Source: Firmicutes bacterium UBA5454 (GTDB lineage: Bacteria > Bacillota > Clostridia > Caldicoprobacterales > DTU083). Taken from it: 36,487 nucleotides of DNA. The position numbers and the translations under genes were made by a program. Numbering within the stretch: the stretch's first letter is position 1; every line of letters begins with the position of its first letter. Of the stretch, positions 26,482 to 35,000 are shown in pieces. The notes beneath the pieces were generated by a model, which searched no databases, was not told the DNA's origin, and saw only the letters and a program-made list of their open reading frames with translations. Location: the NCBI GenBank assembly GCA_002426555.1, contig DIQU01000014.1:27957-64443 (forward strand). The letters are read 5' to 3'.

Positions 26482-27078
26482 TTATAGCGTTTTTATAGTT
26501 GTACCATCATATGTAGATGGCAGAGTGTCCATTAAGTCTTCTCGATTTATATTGGTCAAAACAATTTTCCAGCGCCGGATCTGATTTTCATGGATAATTG
26601 CTGGCAGAAAACCTAATCGTAGATAGATTTTGATAGCTGGAATTCGAAAATCATCCGTGCGCAAAACCATTCGAGCAAATCCTTCCTTCCTGGCTTGTTT
26701 CATAGCTGCCAGAGACGCGTGGAGCCCCAAATGATGCCCAGCATACTCGGGTAATACTCCAACCATATGCAATACTGCACAATCAGCTGGGAAAACATCT
26801 GTATCCCAGGAAGCTGCTGTGGCAATCGGTACATTGTTCTCATTCGTCACAAACAGAACTCGTTCAGGTCGGTAAAACTTACTATCTGTCATAAGGCTGT
26901 ATGAAAATTTCTTCTTGAAAGATTCAGTTATAATTCTCTCCCAAGCCTTACAGTCACTGGGTTCACTCTCCCTTCGAATTTTGTATGGCTCCGGCAGCTT
27001 TAGTTCAATCAGCTTGTTTAAATCTGGATGTACCATGATCAATTGTGGCTTACCGCTTTCATTGGAACCGTTTGACAT
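26482..27078 (-). CDS. GNAT-family N-acetyltransferase
   Basis: A 198-aa GNAT-fold protein. The acetyl-CoA-binding motif A is LHMVGVLPEYAGHHLGLHASLAAM (here AGHHLG takes the place of the usual Q/R-x-x-G-x-G/A), followed by the beta-strand ARMVLRTDDFR and the closing YLRLGFLP. The acceptor amine is unknown; an amino sugar is plausible given the neighbours. It lies between GH109-like and GH20-like genes. AAGGGGGAATAAACA precedes ATG; a second AAGGGGG lies 11 bp further upstream, making a tandem of two ribosome-binding-like sites. Confidence 0.83.
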   Translation of the reverse strand: MSNGSNESGKPQLIMVHPDLNKLIELKLPEPYKIRRESEPSDCKAWERIITESFKKKFSYSLMTDSKFYRPERVLFVTNENNVPIATAASWDTDVFPADCAVLHMVGVLPEYAGHHLGLHASLAAMKQARKEGFARMVLRTDDFRIPAIKIYLRLGFLPAIIHENQIRRWKIVLTNINREDLMDTLPSTYDGTTIKTL

Positions 27079-27114
27079 TGTTTATTCCCCCTTATTTCCC
27101 CCTTATTTACTCTT

Positions 27115-28221
27115 CTACCATTTTCGTGGATCTGGTACAGACAACCATCTGCCTTCTAGTAATATCGATTCCTGGCTCACTAAACCCGGTAAAGTCATAT
27201 CCAGGGAATCATAGATATCGATTGGCACTTTTCTGCCTTCATAAATCGAATCAATAAAATCAGTCATAATCACTACATCAGAACCTCCATGACCGGAAGC
27301 TTCTGCTTTACTGCCAAAATCCTGCCACAGCCTGGGCAAATACTTTTTTTCATAGTTATCCAGCTTATCCCATTGATTTTCCGCACTTTTCCCATTGATC
27401 CAAACATGATCCCTGCTGCAACCTCCACCCTGGAAGCTTCCCTCATAAGCAGCATTTGTGCCTTGCAATACATAGTTAAGGCTGTATGGGCGTGGTGAAG
27501 AAAGATCCGTCCGTATTTTTATCAAACGACCTTTTGCAGTTTTACAAATCATCACAGCGCTGTCATCCCCGTCTATGGGAGCACCTTTTAGATCGAGGTT
27601 ATGCCTTCCGGTTCCTACGCAGCAAACACTCTCCACTCTATCCCCTTCCATCCAGCTCAAGATAGGACCGAGGCTGTGAGTACCATAAGTGATTCCGCGA
27701 GTTTCAAATTGATATTTTCGTCTCCAGGGAGTCTTATATAACAGTTCTCGGATATCGTGGAGATATTCACCTTCCGCATAAAACACATCACCGAACACTC
27801 CTGCGCGAACCATTTCCTGTATGATCATGTAAGGCTTCATGTAATTACAGTTTTCACCCATCATATACTGTGCACGCGATAGCTTACAAGCCTCCAACAG
27901 CATTTTACACTCTTCTATTGATATAGCAGCAGTAACCTCACTAAATACATTGATGTTTTTCTTCAATGCATCGATGGACTGACTTACATGAAGGTGCATG
28001 GGCGTGCCTATGATTACAACATCTAGATCTCCTTTTTCCAACATCTCCATATAATCTGTATATCGCTTTACGCCTTCTACATCACTCAATGCTTTATCCA
28101 ACGCTTCCTGATTCAAGTCACAGGCTGCTGTAAGTGCTGCTTTACCACTTTCTTTGAAGACAGCAAGAAAAGCAGACGGGCGGCCTGCTGCACCAACAAT
28201 ACCTACTTTAAGCTTATCCAT
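27115..28221 (-). CDS. Gfo/Idh/MocA-family protein, GH109-like
   Basis: A 368-aa protein, start ATG 28221 with GGAGG 8 nt upstream (an in-frame ATG lies at 28245). Rossmann motif KVGIVGAAGRPSAF, SEVTAA in place of EKP, then GEYLHD (Y153), PWRR (W166, R167), TYGTHSLGPI (Y179, H182). These positions match those quoted for the NAD-dependent retaining glycosidases of GH109 (for example alpha-N-acetylgalactosaminidase of Elizabethkingia), from memory. It is about three quarters identical by eye to the 16531-17640 protein, but sits in the GntR-headed operon, between two GNAT genes. Confidence 0.86.
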   Translation of the reverse strand: MDKLKVGIVGAAGRPSAFLAVFKESGKAALTAACDLNQEALDKALSDVEGVKRYTDYMEMLEKGDLDVVIIGTPMHLHVSQSIDALKKNINVFSEVTAAISIEECKMLLEACKLSRAQYMMGENCNYMKPYMIIQEMVRAGVFGDVFYAEGEYLHDIRELLYKTPWRRKYQFETRGITYGTHSLGPILSWMEGDRVESVCCVGTGRHNLDLKGAPIDGDDSAVMICKTAKGRLIKIRTDLSSPRPYSLNYVLQGTNAAYEGSFQGGGCSRDHVWINGKSAENQWDKLDNYEKKYLPRLWQDFGSKAEASGHGGSDVVIMTDFIDSIYEGRKVPIDIYDSLDMTLPGLVSQESILLEGRWLSVPDPRKW

Positions 28222-28251
28222 TTCAAATCCTCCAATATAATTCAATCTTTA

Positions 28252-28313
28252 AGATTCCTCGCACGCTCGGAATTCCCACATATTTAAATGGAATGACAAC
28301 ATATTTAAATGGA
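28252..28313. repeat. Dispersed-repeat copy plus a short direct repeat after the GNAT gene
   Basis: 28252-28277 is a minus-orientation copy (GAATTCCGAGCGTGCGAGGA). It is followed by two copies of ACATATTTAAATGGA (28278-28292 and 28299-28313), the second overlapping the last codons of the GNAT gene at 28305. Confidence 0.65.
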
Positions 28314-28763
28314 GCTGAATTTTCTCAGCATAATCTCAAAGCAGCGCATATCCACACATTGAATGCCATCTTCATAAACAGGTTCCGGATAGTTATCTAT
28401 AAAGAAGTTGGGTATGGTATGACTGTACTCAAAACCGAGGGACTTATAAAAGCCTTCTGTTGGTGAAGTGGTACCAACCAACATATGAGTAAAAGTCTTC
28501 GATGCTTCATTTATAAGCCTCTTTAAAAATTCAGAACCAATACCCTTACCTTGCAGTGATTCCAAGACTGCGATATTTTTTAGTTCACATCCCCCGTCTC
28601 CCATAGGATATAACACTGCCGCTGCTGCTGTATCAGCTCCATCTTTAAAAATATACAGTTCACCATCATACAAATAGCGTTCTATCGCTTCTACAGCCGG
28701 GTCAGCCAGAAGGAGAAGATTCATATATTCTTTCTTGTTGTTTTCAATTTTTAGTAATTCCAA
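28305..28763 (-). CDS. GNAT-family N-acetyltransferase
   Basis: A 152-aa acetyltransferase with motif A ELKNIAVLESLQGKGIGSEFL (Q-G-K-G-I-G acetyl-CoA loop) and motif B TEGFYKSLGFEYSH. It starts with TTG at 28763, preceded by AAAGGAG at 8 nt. It is unrelated in sequence detail to the other GNAT of this operon. Probably modifies a small amine; an amino-sugar acceptor is only suggested by the operon. It is 144 bp from the upstream NagB-like gene, in a gap filled by repeats. Confidence 0.87.
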   Translation of the reverse strand: MELLKIENNKKEYMNLLLLADPAVEAIERYLYDGELYIFKDGADTAAAAVLYPMGDGGCELKNIAVLESLQGKGIGSEFLKRLINEASKTFTHMLVGTTSPTEGFYKSLGFEYSHTIPNFFIDNYPEPVYEDGIQCVDMRCFEIMLRKFSSI

Positions 28764-28827
28764 TACAATTCTCCTTTAGGAATATACCATCCCAGTAAAC
28801 CAATGGATTTCTTGGGATAACAATTTG

Positions 28828-28889
28828 AGATCCTTCACTGCGTTCAGGATGACAGGATTATATAATCAGGATGACAGGATCATATAATC
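28828..28889. repeat. Dispersed-repeat copy with a 22-bp tandem duplication
   Basis: A minus-orientation copy at 28828-28854 (AGATCCTTCACTGCGTTCAG). The units AGGATGACAGGATTATATAA+TC at 28846-28867 and 28868-28889 differ by one base; a more decayed third copy continues into the end of the NagB-like gene at 28907. Confidence 0.7.
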
Positions 28890-28906
28890 AGGTCAATAGG
28901 ATTGGA

Positions 28907-29863
28907 TTATAAATCCTTATCCTCAATTCCGTTGTACCAGGAGCCAAAGGGTCTCGCTATGGCTTCGCTGACATAGCAGGTACCCTTCCCAAGACGCATT
29001 ATGGATGCGGGGCATTCCATGGAAATAGGTCCATAAAGCTCTATGCGTGAGATCATCCTTTGCCAGGAATCTCCGCCTGGATTAACAAAATTATGTACTT
29101 CAAAACGCTCCCGTGCATTGACGATATCTCTGGGGCCAATGGTTACTGCCCTTGGAGGGACTGCCCAGACATCACCGGAACTGCCCATGGGAGCAAACAA
29201 CGAATTTTCAGCAATAGTTAAAGGTGATTCTGTGGTTAATCGAGAACCAAGCTTGCAAAACTCTTCCAAAGAATCAGCCTGGAACTCCTTGACGCCTGGA
29301 TCTATGAAAGCAGTGTGACCCGGCCAGCCTGTTGCCGAATAAACAACATCAGCACCGCCGTCGCCACATTCTTCTATCATCTCTGAGAATACATTGTCAC
29401 CCTTGTTTTCATTGGTAAATACATGCCATTGTTCAATTGGAGGACGTAAGTCTTCTCTGATTTTGTAATAGAAATGATTCAAGAAGGAGTAACCCAAACC
29501 TGCACCATATGTCAAGGGGGCAACATTACCATCCTCATCAGTCCATTCATCCATGGCAAAGGTATTAACATTTCGGCAATTTACATCATACTTGTTGATC
29601 ATTTCTGCAACAGCTCCATAGACACCCGGCCATTGGTTGGGAAAAATGGCGGTAAACTTTTTGTCTGTCTTGTCGCTAAGATAGAATCTATGGAATATAT
29701 CCTGCGCCAGGATAAGAGATGGATCAATGACCACTTTTACACTGAAACCATTTTCATTGGTGTATTCCATGTCTTCTCGTTTGATATTGCGCACCCTTTC
29801 CAGCATTTCCACATCTCTGGAAGGTAACCAGGGTGCCGGTTTGAAAGAAAATTCCCTACTCAT
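28907..29863 (-). CDS. NagB-like (glucosamine-6-phosphate deaminase/isomerase fold) protein
   Basis: A 318-aa paralogue of the two proteins at 7011-8958, closest to the 7011 protein. Active-site blocks: FAMDEWTDEDGN (D105) and ATGWPGHTAFIDP, where H183 and D188 match the His and Glu of the NagB set, while the Asp two residues before the His is Pro181. It retains the base Asp and the His that its partner at 7987 lost. It lies 23 bp after the M20 gene, the same gene order as in the LacI-linked operon. GAGAGGTAG precedes ATG. Confidence 0.83.
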   Translation of the reverse strand: MSREFSFKPAPWLPSRDVEMLERVRNIKREDMEYTNENGFSVKVVIDPSLILAQDIFHRFYLSDKTDKKFTAIFPNQWPGVYGAVAEMINKYDVNCRNVNTFAMDEWTDEDGNVAPLTYGAGLGYSFLNHFYYKIREDLRPPIEQWHVFTNENKGDNVFSEMIEECGDGGADVVYSATGWPGHTAFIDPGVKEFQADSLEEFCKLGSRLTTESPLTIAENSLFAPMGSSGDVWAVPPRAVTIGPRDIVNARERFEVHNFVNPGGDSWQRMISRIELYGPISMECPASIMRLGKGTCYVSEAIARPFGSWYNGIEDKDL

Positions 29864-29886
29864 TTAATCTACCTCTCTTTTGTTTA

Positions 29887-31179
29887 TTATATTTTTGCAG
29901 CCTCATGGGCTCCACACCATCTAATTAGAAATAGTGCTATAGCCTTACAATGCTCATGAAGTTGTTTTTGTTCTACATATTCATCATACTGATGAGCCCC
30001 TCCATACAGCTGAAAATCTCTGATAATACCAAAATTCAGGCTTACAGGAGAGCCATATTTCAGAAACAGGGACAAATCTGAAAGACAGGCTCCGGTAATA
30101 GGAACAGGGCGGTTAACGACTTCCTCAGCAGCTTTCTTTATGGTCTGCAAAGTTACATCTTCATCGGGCAGGGATAGACAGTGAAAAAACCTGGAACGGG
30201 GTCTGAAACCATTGGTACTGACATTTATTTCATCAAGCCTTGTTTTTATCGCCCTTAAGATTACACTCAATTCTTCCTGGATATGTTCCTGTGTTTTGTT
30301 GGTATAGAAGACAAAGCTCATCATCCCGCGATCAAGGTTCATACCCAAACCCCCATCGCCTGCTAGGAATTCATAAAAGCGAAATGCAGAACGCTCCATG
30401 TCTGTCCCAACAAAGTATCGATCTGCTTTAAGCTCTTTATGACGATTTTGGATAAATGTCCGGAGTTCCTCTCGAACAATCATCAGTGCATCTACTGCCA
30501 ATTTGGAAGAATCCTGAGGTTCATTTGCCTGTATTGCGATTTCTAAAATCTGACCGCCCATGGAACAACTCCATATCTCATAGTTGCCTCCATCCGTATT
30601 GATTATGGCATCACAATCATGTTTCAAGCTTGCAGCCAAGGCACCATTACCGCCGCCGTACTCCTCATCACTGTATGATTCCAGAACTACATCGATATCC
30701 AGCACTATCCCGCATTCCTGGATAGCTTTCATTGCCATAATGGAACTTGCAATACCAAATTTGTTATCACAGGAACCACGCCCATAGATTCTTCCATCCT
30801 TTATCACGCCTCCAAAAGGATCAACGCTCCATTTCGTTACATCGCCTACAGGCATAACATCTGTATGAGCAGCAAGCATTAGCTTTTTCTTTGCACCGGA
30901 TACTCGGTAAGTTCCGCTGAAATTTGGACGACGATCTGCATCTCTGCCAGGCAGGTAGTCGGGGTGCCCCAGGACGCCCGGAACATCAGTCGAATAATAT
31001 TTTTCTGCATCCAAGCCCAATTTACGATACTCTCCCATTATGAGATCTTCACATTTTTCCTCATCACCATGGGTGTCAAAATTAATAGATTTTATCTTGA
31101 CTAGGTCAGAGAGAAGTTGATCCAATTCTCTGGAATGCTCTTCAATATAGGACATAAGTTTTTGTTCCAGTTTTTTCAT
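29887..31179 (-). CDS. M20-family metallohydrolase
   Basis: A 430-aa paralogue of the 8951 protein with complete metal and catalytic residues: H105/D107 (AAHTDVMP), D138 (GSCDNKFG), E172/E173 (YSDEEYGGG), D196 (NTDGGNYE) and a late His in GGAHQYDEY. The shared DGGNYEIW and GGAHQxDEYV segments tie it to the 8951 protein rather than to the 14669 one. First metabolic gene after the GntR regulator, 70 bp downstream, with GGGAAG before ATG. It and the following NagB-like gene form the same pair as in the LacI-linked operon. Confidence 0.9.
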   Translation of the reverse strand: MKKLEQKLMSYIEEHSRELDQLLSDLVKIKSINFDTHGDEEKCEDLIMGEYRKLGLDAEKYYSTDVPGVLGHPDYLPGRDADRRPNFSGTYRVSGAKKKLMLAAHTDVMPVGDVTKWSVDPFGGVIKDGRIYGRGSCDNKFGIASSIMAMKAIQECGIVLDIDVVLESYSDEEYGGGNGALAASLKHDCDAIINTDGGNYEIWSCSMGGQILEIAIQANEPQDSSKLAVDALMIVREELRTFIQNRHKELKADRYFVGTDMERSAFRFYEFLAGDGGLGMNLDRGMMSFVFYTNKTQEHIQEELSVILRAIKTRLDEINVSTNGFRPRSRFFHCLSLPDEDVTLQTIKKAAEEVVNRPVPITGACLSDLSLFLKYGSPVSLNFGIIRDFQLYGGAHQYDEYVEQKQLHEHCKAIALFLIRWCGAHEAAKI

Positions 31180-31249
31180 AGCTCTTCCCTTTCCTGCACA
31201 ATACTATTCTGTCTTTAAAGGTAAGACAATATAAGCTATAGAAAGCAAG

Positions 31250-31945
31250 TTAATCCATAAGAACCTCCTCAGACGAAACAGCATGAGTTATCATGGCATC
31301 TCTTGCTCTCTCCGGGTTTTGCTTTTCTATTTGTTCGTATATGGCATAATGTTCCGCATAATTTCCCTCAAGAGTTACATTGGCTTTACTGATTCGTTTC
31401 ACACATGCATTATTTATTTCTTCAATTGTGGTTACACAGGCTTGAAGTAAGGTGTTATGTGACATTTTTGCCAACTGAATATGGAATTCGCTGTCAAGCC
31501 TTCTGATCTGTACAAGATCTCCCGTCCTAACTGCATCTTTAAAATGCGATAATATATCAGCCAATTTTCTGCATTCATCTGCTGTTCTGTTTTGTGCCGC
31601 CAAATAAGCTGTTCCACCTTCAATGATTTTTCGGGCATCATAAATTGTTTTTATATCGATGTCATCAAATTCAATTAACTGAAACATTGGTCTCATAAAT
31701 GTGCCTAAATCAATATTTTTTACATAAGTGCCGCTACCATGTTTTATATCGACTAAACCCATCGTATTCAACTTCTTTAAACTTTCTCGAATTGTAATTC
31801 TGCTGACTCCAAACATTTCACACAGGGCAGGTTCAGGTGGAAGCTTATCTCCAGTTTTGTATACGCCCCGGATGATAGATTCTTTTATTTGTTCAACAAC
31901 TTGATCGCATTTTGTTGTGTTGCTGACTTTAGCTACATACTTCAT
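31250..31945 (-). CDS. GntR-family regulator, FadR/FCD subfamily
   Basis: A 231-aa regulator. Residues 10-75 form the winged helix (LPPEPALCEMFGVSRITIRESLKKLNTMGLVDIKHGSGTYV). The C-terminal FCD domain has metal-site-like residues in DSEFHIQLAKMSH, EHYAIYEQI and HAVSSEE, so a sugar acid or other carboxylate with a metal ion is a likely effector. It heads the operon that runs to the GH29 gene, and a palindrome just upstream suggests autoregulation. GTGAGGAAATTATT precedes ATG. Confidence 0.92.
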   Translation of the reverse strand: MKYVAKVSNTTKCDQVVEQIKESIIRGVYKTGDKLPPEPALCEMFGVSRITIRESLKKLNTMGLVDIKHGSGTYVKNIDLGTFMRPMFQLIEFDDIDIKTIYDARKIIEGGTAYLAAQNRTADECRKLADILSHFKDAVRTGDLVQIRRLDSEFHIQLAKMSHNTLLQACVTTIEEINNACVKRISKANVTLEGNYAEHYAIYEQIEKQNPERARDAMITHAVSSEEVLMD

Positions 31946-31960
31946 AATAATTTCCTCACT

Positions 31961-31981
31961 ATATTACCAATGTGGTAATAT
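31961..31981. promoter_or_regulatory. Predicted GntR operator
   Basis: Perfect 9-bp arms ATATTACCA and TGGTAATAT around ATG (3-bp centre). It lies 15 bp upstream of the regulator's start codon and right after the expected transcription start, the place for autorepression. Confidence 0.75.
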
Positions 31982-31995
31982 CATATGATGACTTT

Positions 31996-32024
31996 ATTAT
32001 ATAAATTAGTAGAGCCTTAGTCAA
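31996..32024 (-). promoter_or_regulatory. Predicted promoter of the GntR-headed operon
   Basis: On the minus strand TTGACT (32019-32024), 17 nt, TATAAT (31996-32001). The expected start is near 31988, seven bases before the palindromic operator. Confidence 0.85.
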
Positions 32025-32091
32025 TCAGGTATGGGGATAATTCTAATATTTTATAGATTTAAATAATTGGACGCATATGATTTTGTGTATT

Positions 32092-35000
32092 TTAATCAGT
32101 ATGGACAGAGGTCTCTTTTTCCGCTGCCATCCTTTGTCTTCGTCTCCTCCATAATATGAGGATAAGACCCACAAGAACGACCGCTATAACAATTATCATA
32201 AATATAACAATATCTCTATACATAAACGGGGTTTTGGGGAGGGCTGCAACCGCTTCGTTATATAATCCCATGCCAGGTTCTAATGAAAGATCCCTGACAA
32301 TTTTAACATCCTGTATGTCAGTTGTTGCAATATTGAGTCCCATTCCCGATATGCCATCTTTTTTATCAAACCTTCTGCCAAATTCCGTACCGGCGATTAT
32401 TTTCTTATCATCCTCACTGATGCCTTCTATGCTTAACGGAGCATTGGTATTATAGATTACTTTTCCATCTTCAGACCTATCTATCAAAGCAAAGGCTCTT
32501 ATGATAAAAGTGTTGTTCCCACCTTGACTGTATAGCCATAAGGGTGCTTTATTGGAGTATACTTTAAAGGTGTCATTGCCTTTTCCGCCATATATAAAGG
32601 TTTCATGACTTATTCCTTGGCTTAGGTAACCCCGGGTAGTTTGAGCGGTGCTGACACCTTCTCGATTATCTGAACCATACATCTGGCCTATTTGGAATAG
32701 ATTACCATAGTCACCACCATAGATTCTAGTGACAGAGCTGTTATCATCCAAATAAAACTTATTACTGCCGCCTCCGCCATAAATCTCCAGCAGCTCTATA
32801 TTGCTGGCGTAGTTAATTCTTTCGGTGTATTTCGAGCTGTCCAGTATCGATACAAAATTGCGGCGTAGCAGGAATGTATTGCCTGATGTCGTACCATTTA
32901 TGGTGAGTTTATCCCTGCCATCATCCTTGGCCGTATCCTTGATATCTATAGTGTATTGATCGGATCCGCTTATATCAACATTATAGGTATCAGAGCCTCC
33001 CTTGCCATCAAGGACTACTGTACTACCCAAACCCCTCCCCTTTATATTAAAGGTGTCGGATCCCGATCCGCCATACATGGATATTGGTGCTGCGAGGCGG
33101 TCTGTCGCCAGGAAAAACCGGTTGCTGCCACCTATGCCGTGTACCTCAACCGGGCAGGTGAAGGATGGTGCATACAGGTAGAAGGTATCGTCATTCTTGT
33201 TACCCTTAATTTTCAATCTTTGAGCCGAAATGCTGCCCCTGATTTCTATCATGGTGCCGACCCCCGAGTCTGTATTGCCATAGTCACCTAGTAAAGTAAC
33301 CTCTCCAGCTGCTCGAAGATTAGAGCCTGTATCAAGTATGATATCATTCCCTGCACGAAGGATAATTGATCCTGTAGTGGAGTGTATAATGGCAGCGCTC
33401 CTTACTGTTATATTGTCACCCTTTAGATTGGAGTCCTCAGCCGACAGGACAATGTCTCCCTCGGATATTACAGCTTCTATAACTGTTATTGGACTCTTAG
33501 TGGTTATGGAAATACGATTTGCCTGGATCCCTTCGATTCCATTTATACCGCCTATCGTAAGTTGACCTGTATTTATCAGCCAGACAGAACCCTGGGAGGT
33601 CCCAGCCAAATTGTTTACCATTGTGTTAATTGGATTTTGCTGTGTACCAATACCAGAAGTTGCCTCAAACCAGAATCCATCTGATAATATGTTAACTTCA
33701 ATACCAGCATCACCAAGTAACTGTCCTGTGGTTTTGAGATATATGTCCCTATCAGCCTGAACAAATCCCAAGGTTAATTGACTGGTATTGGAAATCCATA
33801 TGGAGCCTTGTCCTCCACTGCCGTCAAGGTAATTAACCATGGCCGCCAGCGGGCTTTGGGCTGTACCTATGCCTGACAGTGAGTAGATAAACAATCTGTC
33901 GGCTTTTATATAAGTATTGTCAGAACTTAAGATATTGCCAGTTGCTGTAATATTAATATCCTTTCTGGTTTCCAGTGGCCCCATAGTTATATTGCTGGTA
34001 TTAACAATCCAGACAGCACCATTCACTGAACTTCCTTGCAGGTGATTTACAATTATGTTAAGAGGTCTTTGGCTGCTGCCCACTCCTAATGGTGCATCAA
34101 AGGCAAATTGGTCAGCCCTTATATTTAGACCTGAACCCATGCCGTTTATAAGTCTGCCGCTTGTTTTAAGGTTTATCTGCCTTCTGGCTTCAACTAATCC
34201 CAGAGTCAGACCCTTTGCATTGGTAAGCCAAATGGATCCGTTCCCTGACTTACCTTCCAGGTAGTTTATCCTTGTCATAAGGGATCTTGAGGCTGTACCT
34301 ATATTTGAGGAAATCTCAAACCGGAACCTACCAACTGAAATATTAATTCCTTTTTGTCCGCTGATTATGCCACCGGCGCTTCTTATGTAGACATTACTGC
34401 CGCTCTCGATAAGCCCGATGGTCATATCGCCCCTTACCTCGTATAGATATATATTCATAGGGCTTGTTGCATTTACCAAACCACTACCGCCCAATGATGA
34501 ATCTATATCCAGACAGTTGCTGCTATTGCCAATACCGCCGCCTATGGCTTCCAGTATAATATTTCTTCCTGATACGTTGGTCTGATCGGTTTTGCGGTAG
34601 TCTACTATGGAACCTTTGCCTCTGAGGTATACATCTCCATTCCTTGATGTCACTGATATTAAACTCATGGTCTCTTCAGTCTGGAATATATATATGTTGC
34701 CTGAAGCTAAAGAGTTGAGCCAACCGCTGGCTGCAATGTTAAGGAAATAATCCAATGTGCCTATTCCTCCATATAAGGACTCCAAGCTTATATTGTTCCC
34801 TATTGCATTGAGCTGGTCGGATCTATTATGATCCAGTATATCGCCTGAAGCCTTTAGGAATATATCGCCGGCGCTGGAAATTATCAATCCGATATTCATG
34901 TTATTTGCAGTTTCGTAAAGGTAAATAGACGTAAATGCTGAAGCGTTCAGTACGCCCATTGCCGATATATCTAAGTAGTTATCAAGGGCTCCCAAGCTAC

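Noticed and set aside
28846..28889. 22-bp tandem duplication as a CRISPR or att site
   Set aside because: Only two good units without spacers, next to a dispersed repeat and no cas or integrase genes.
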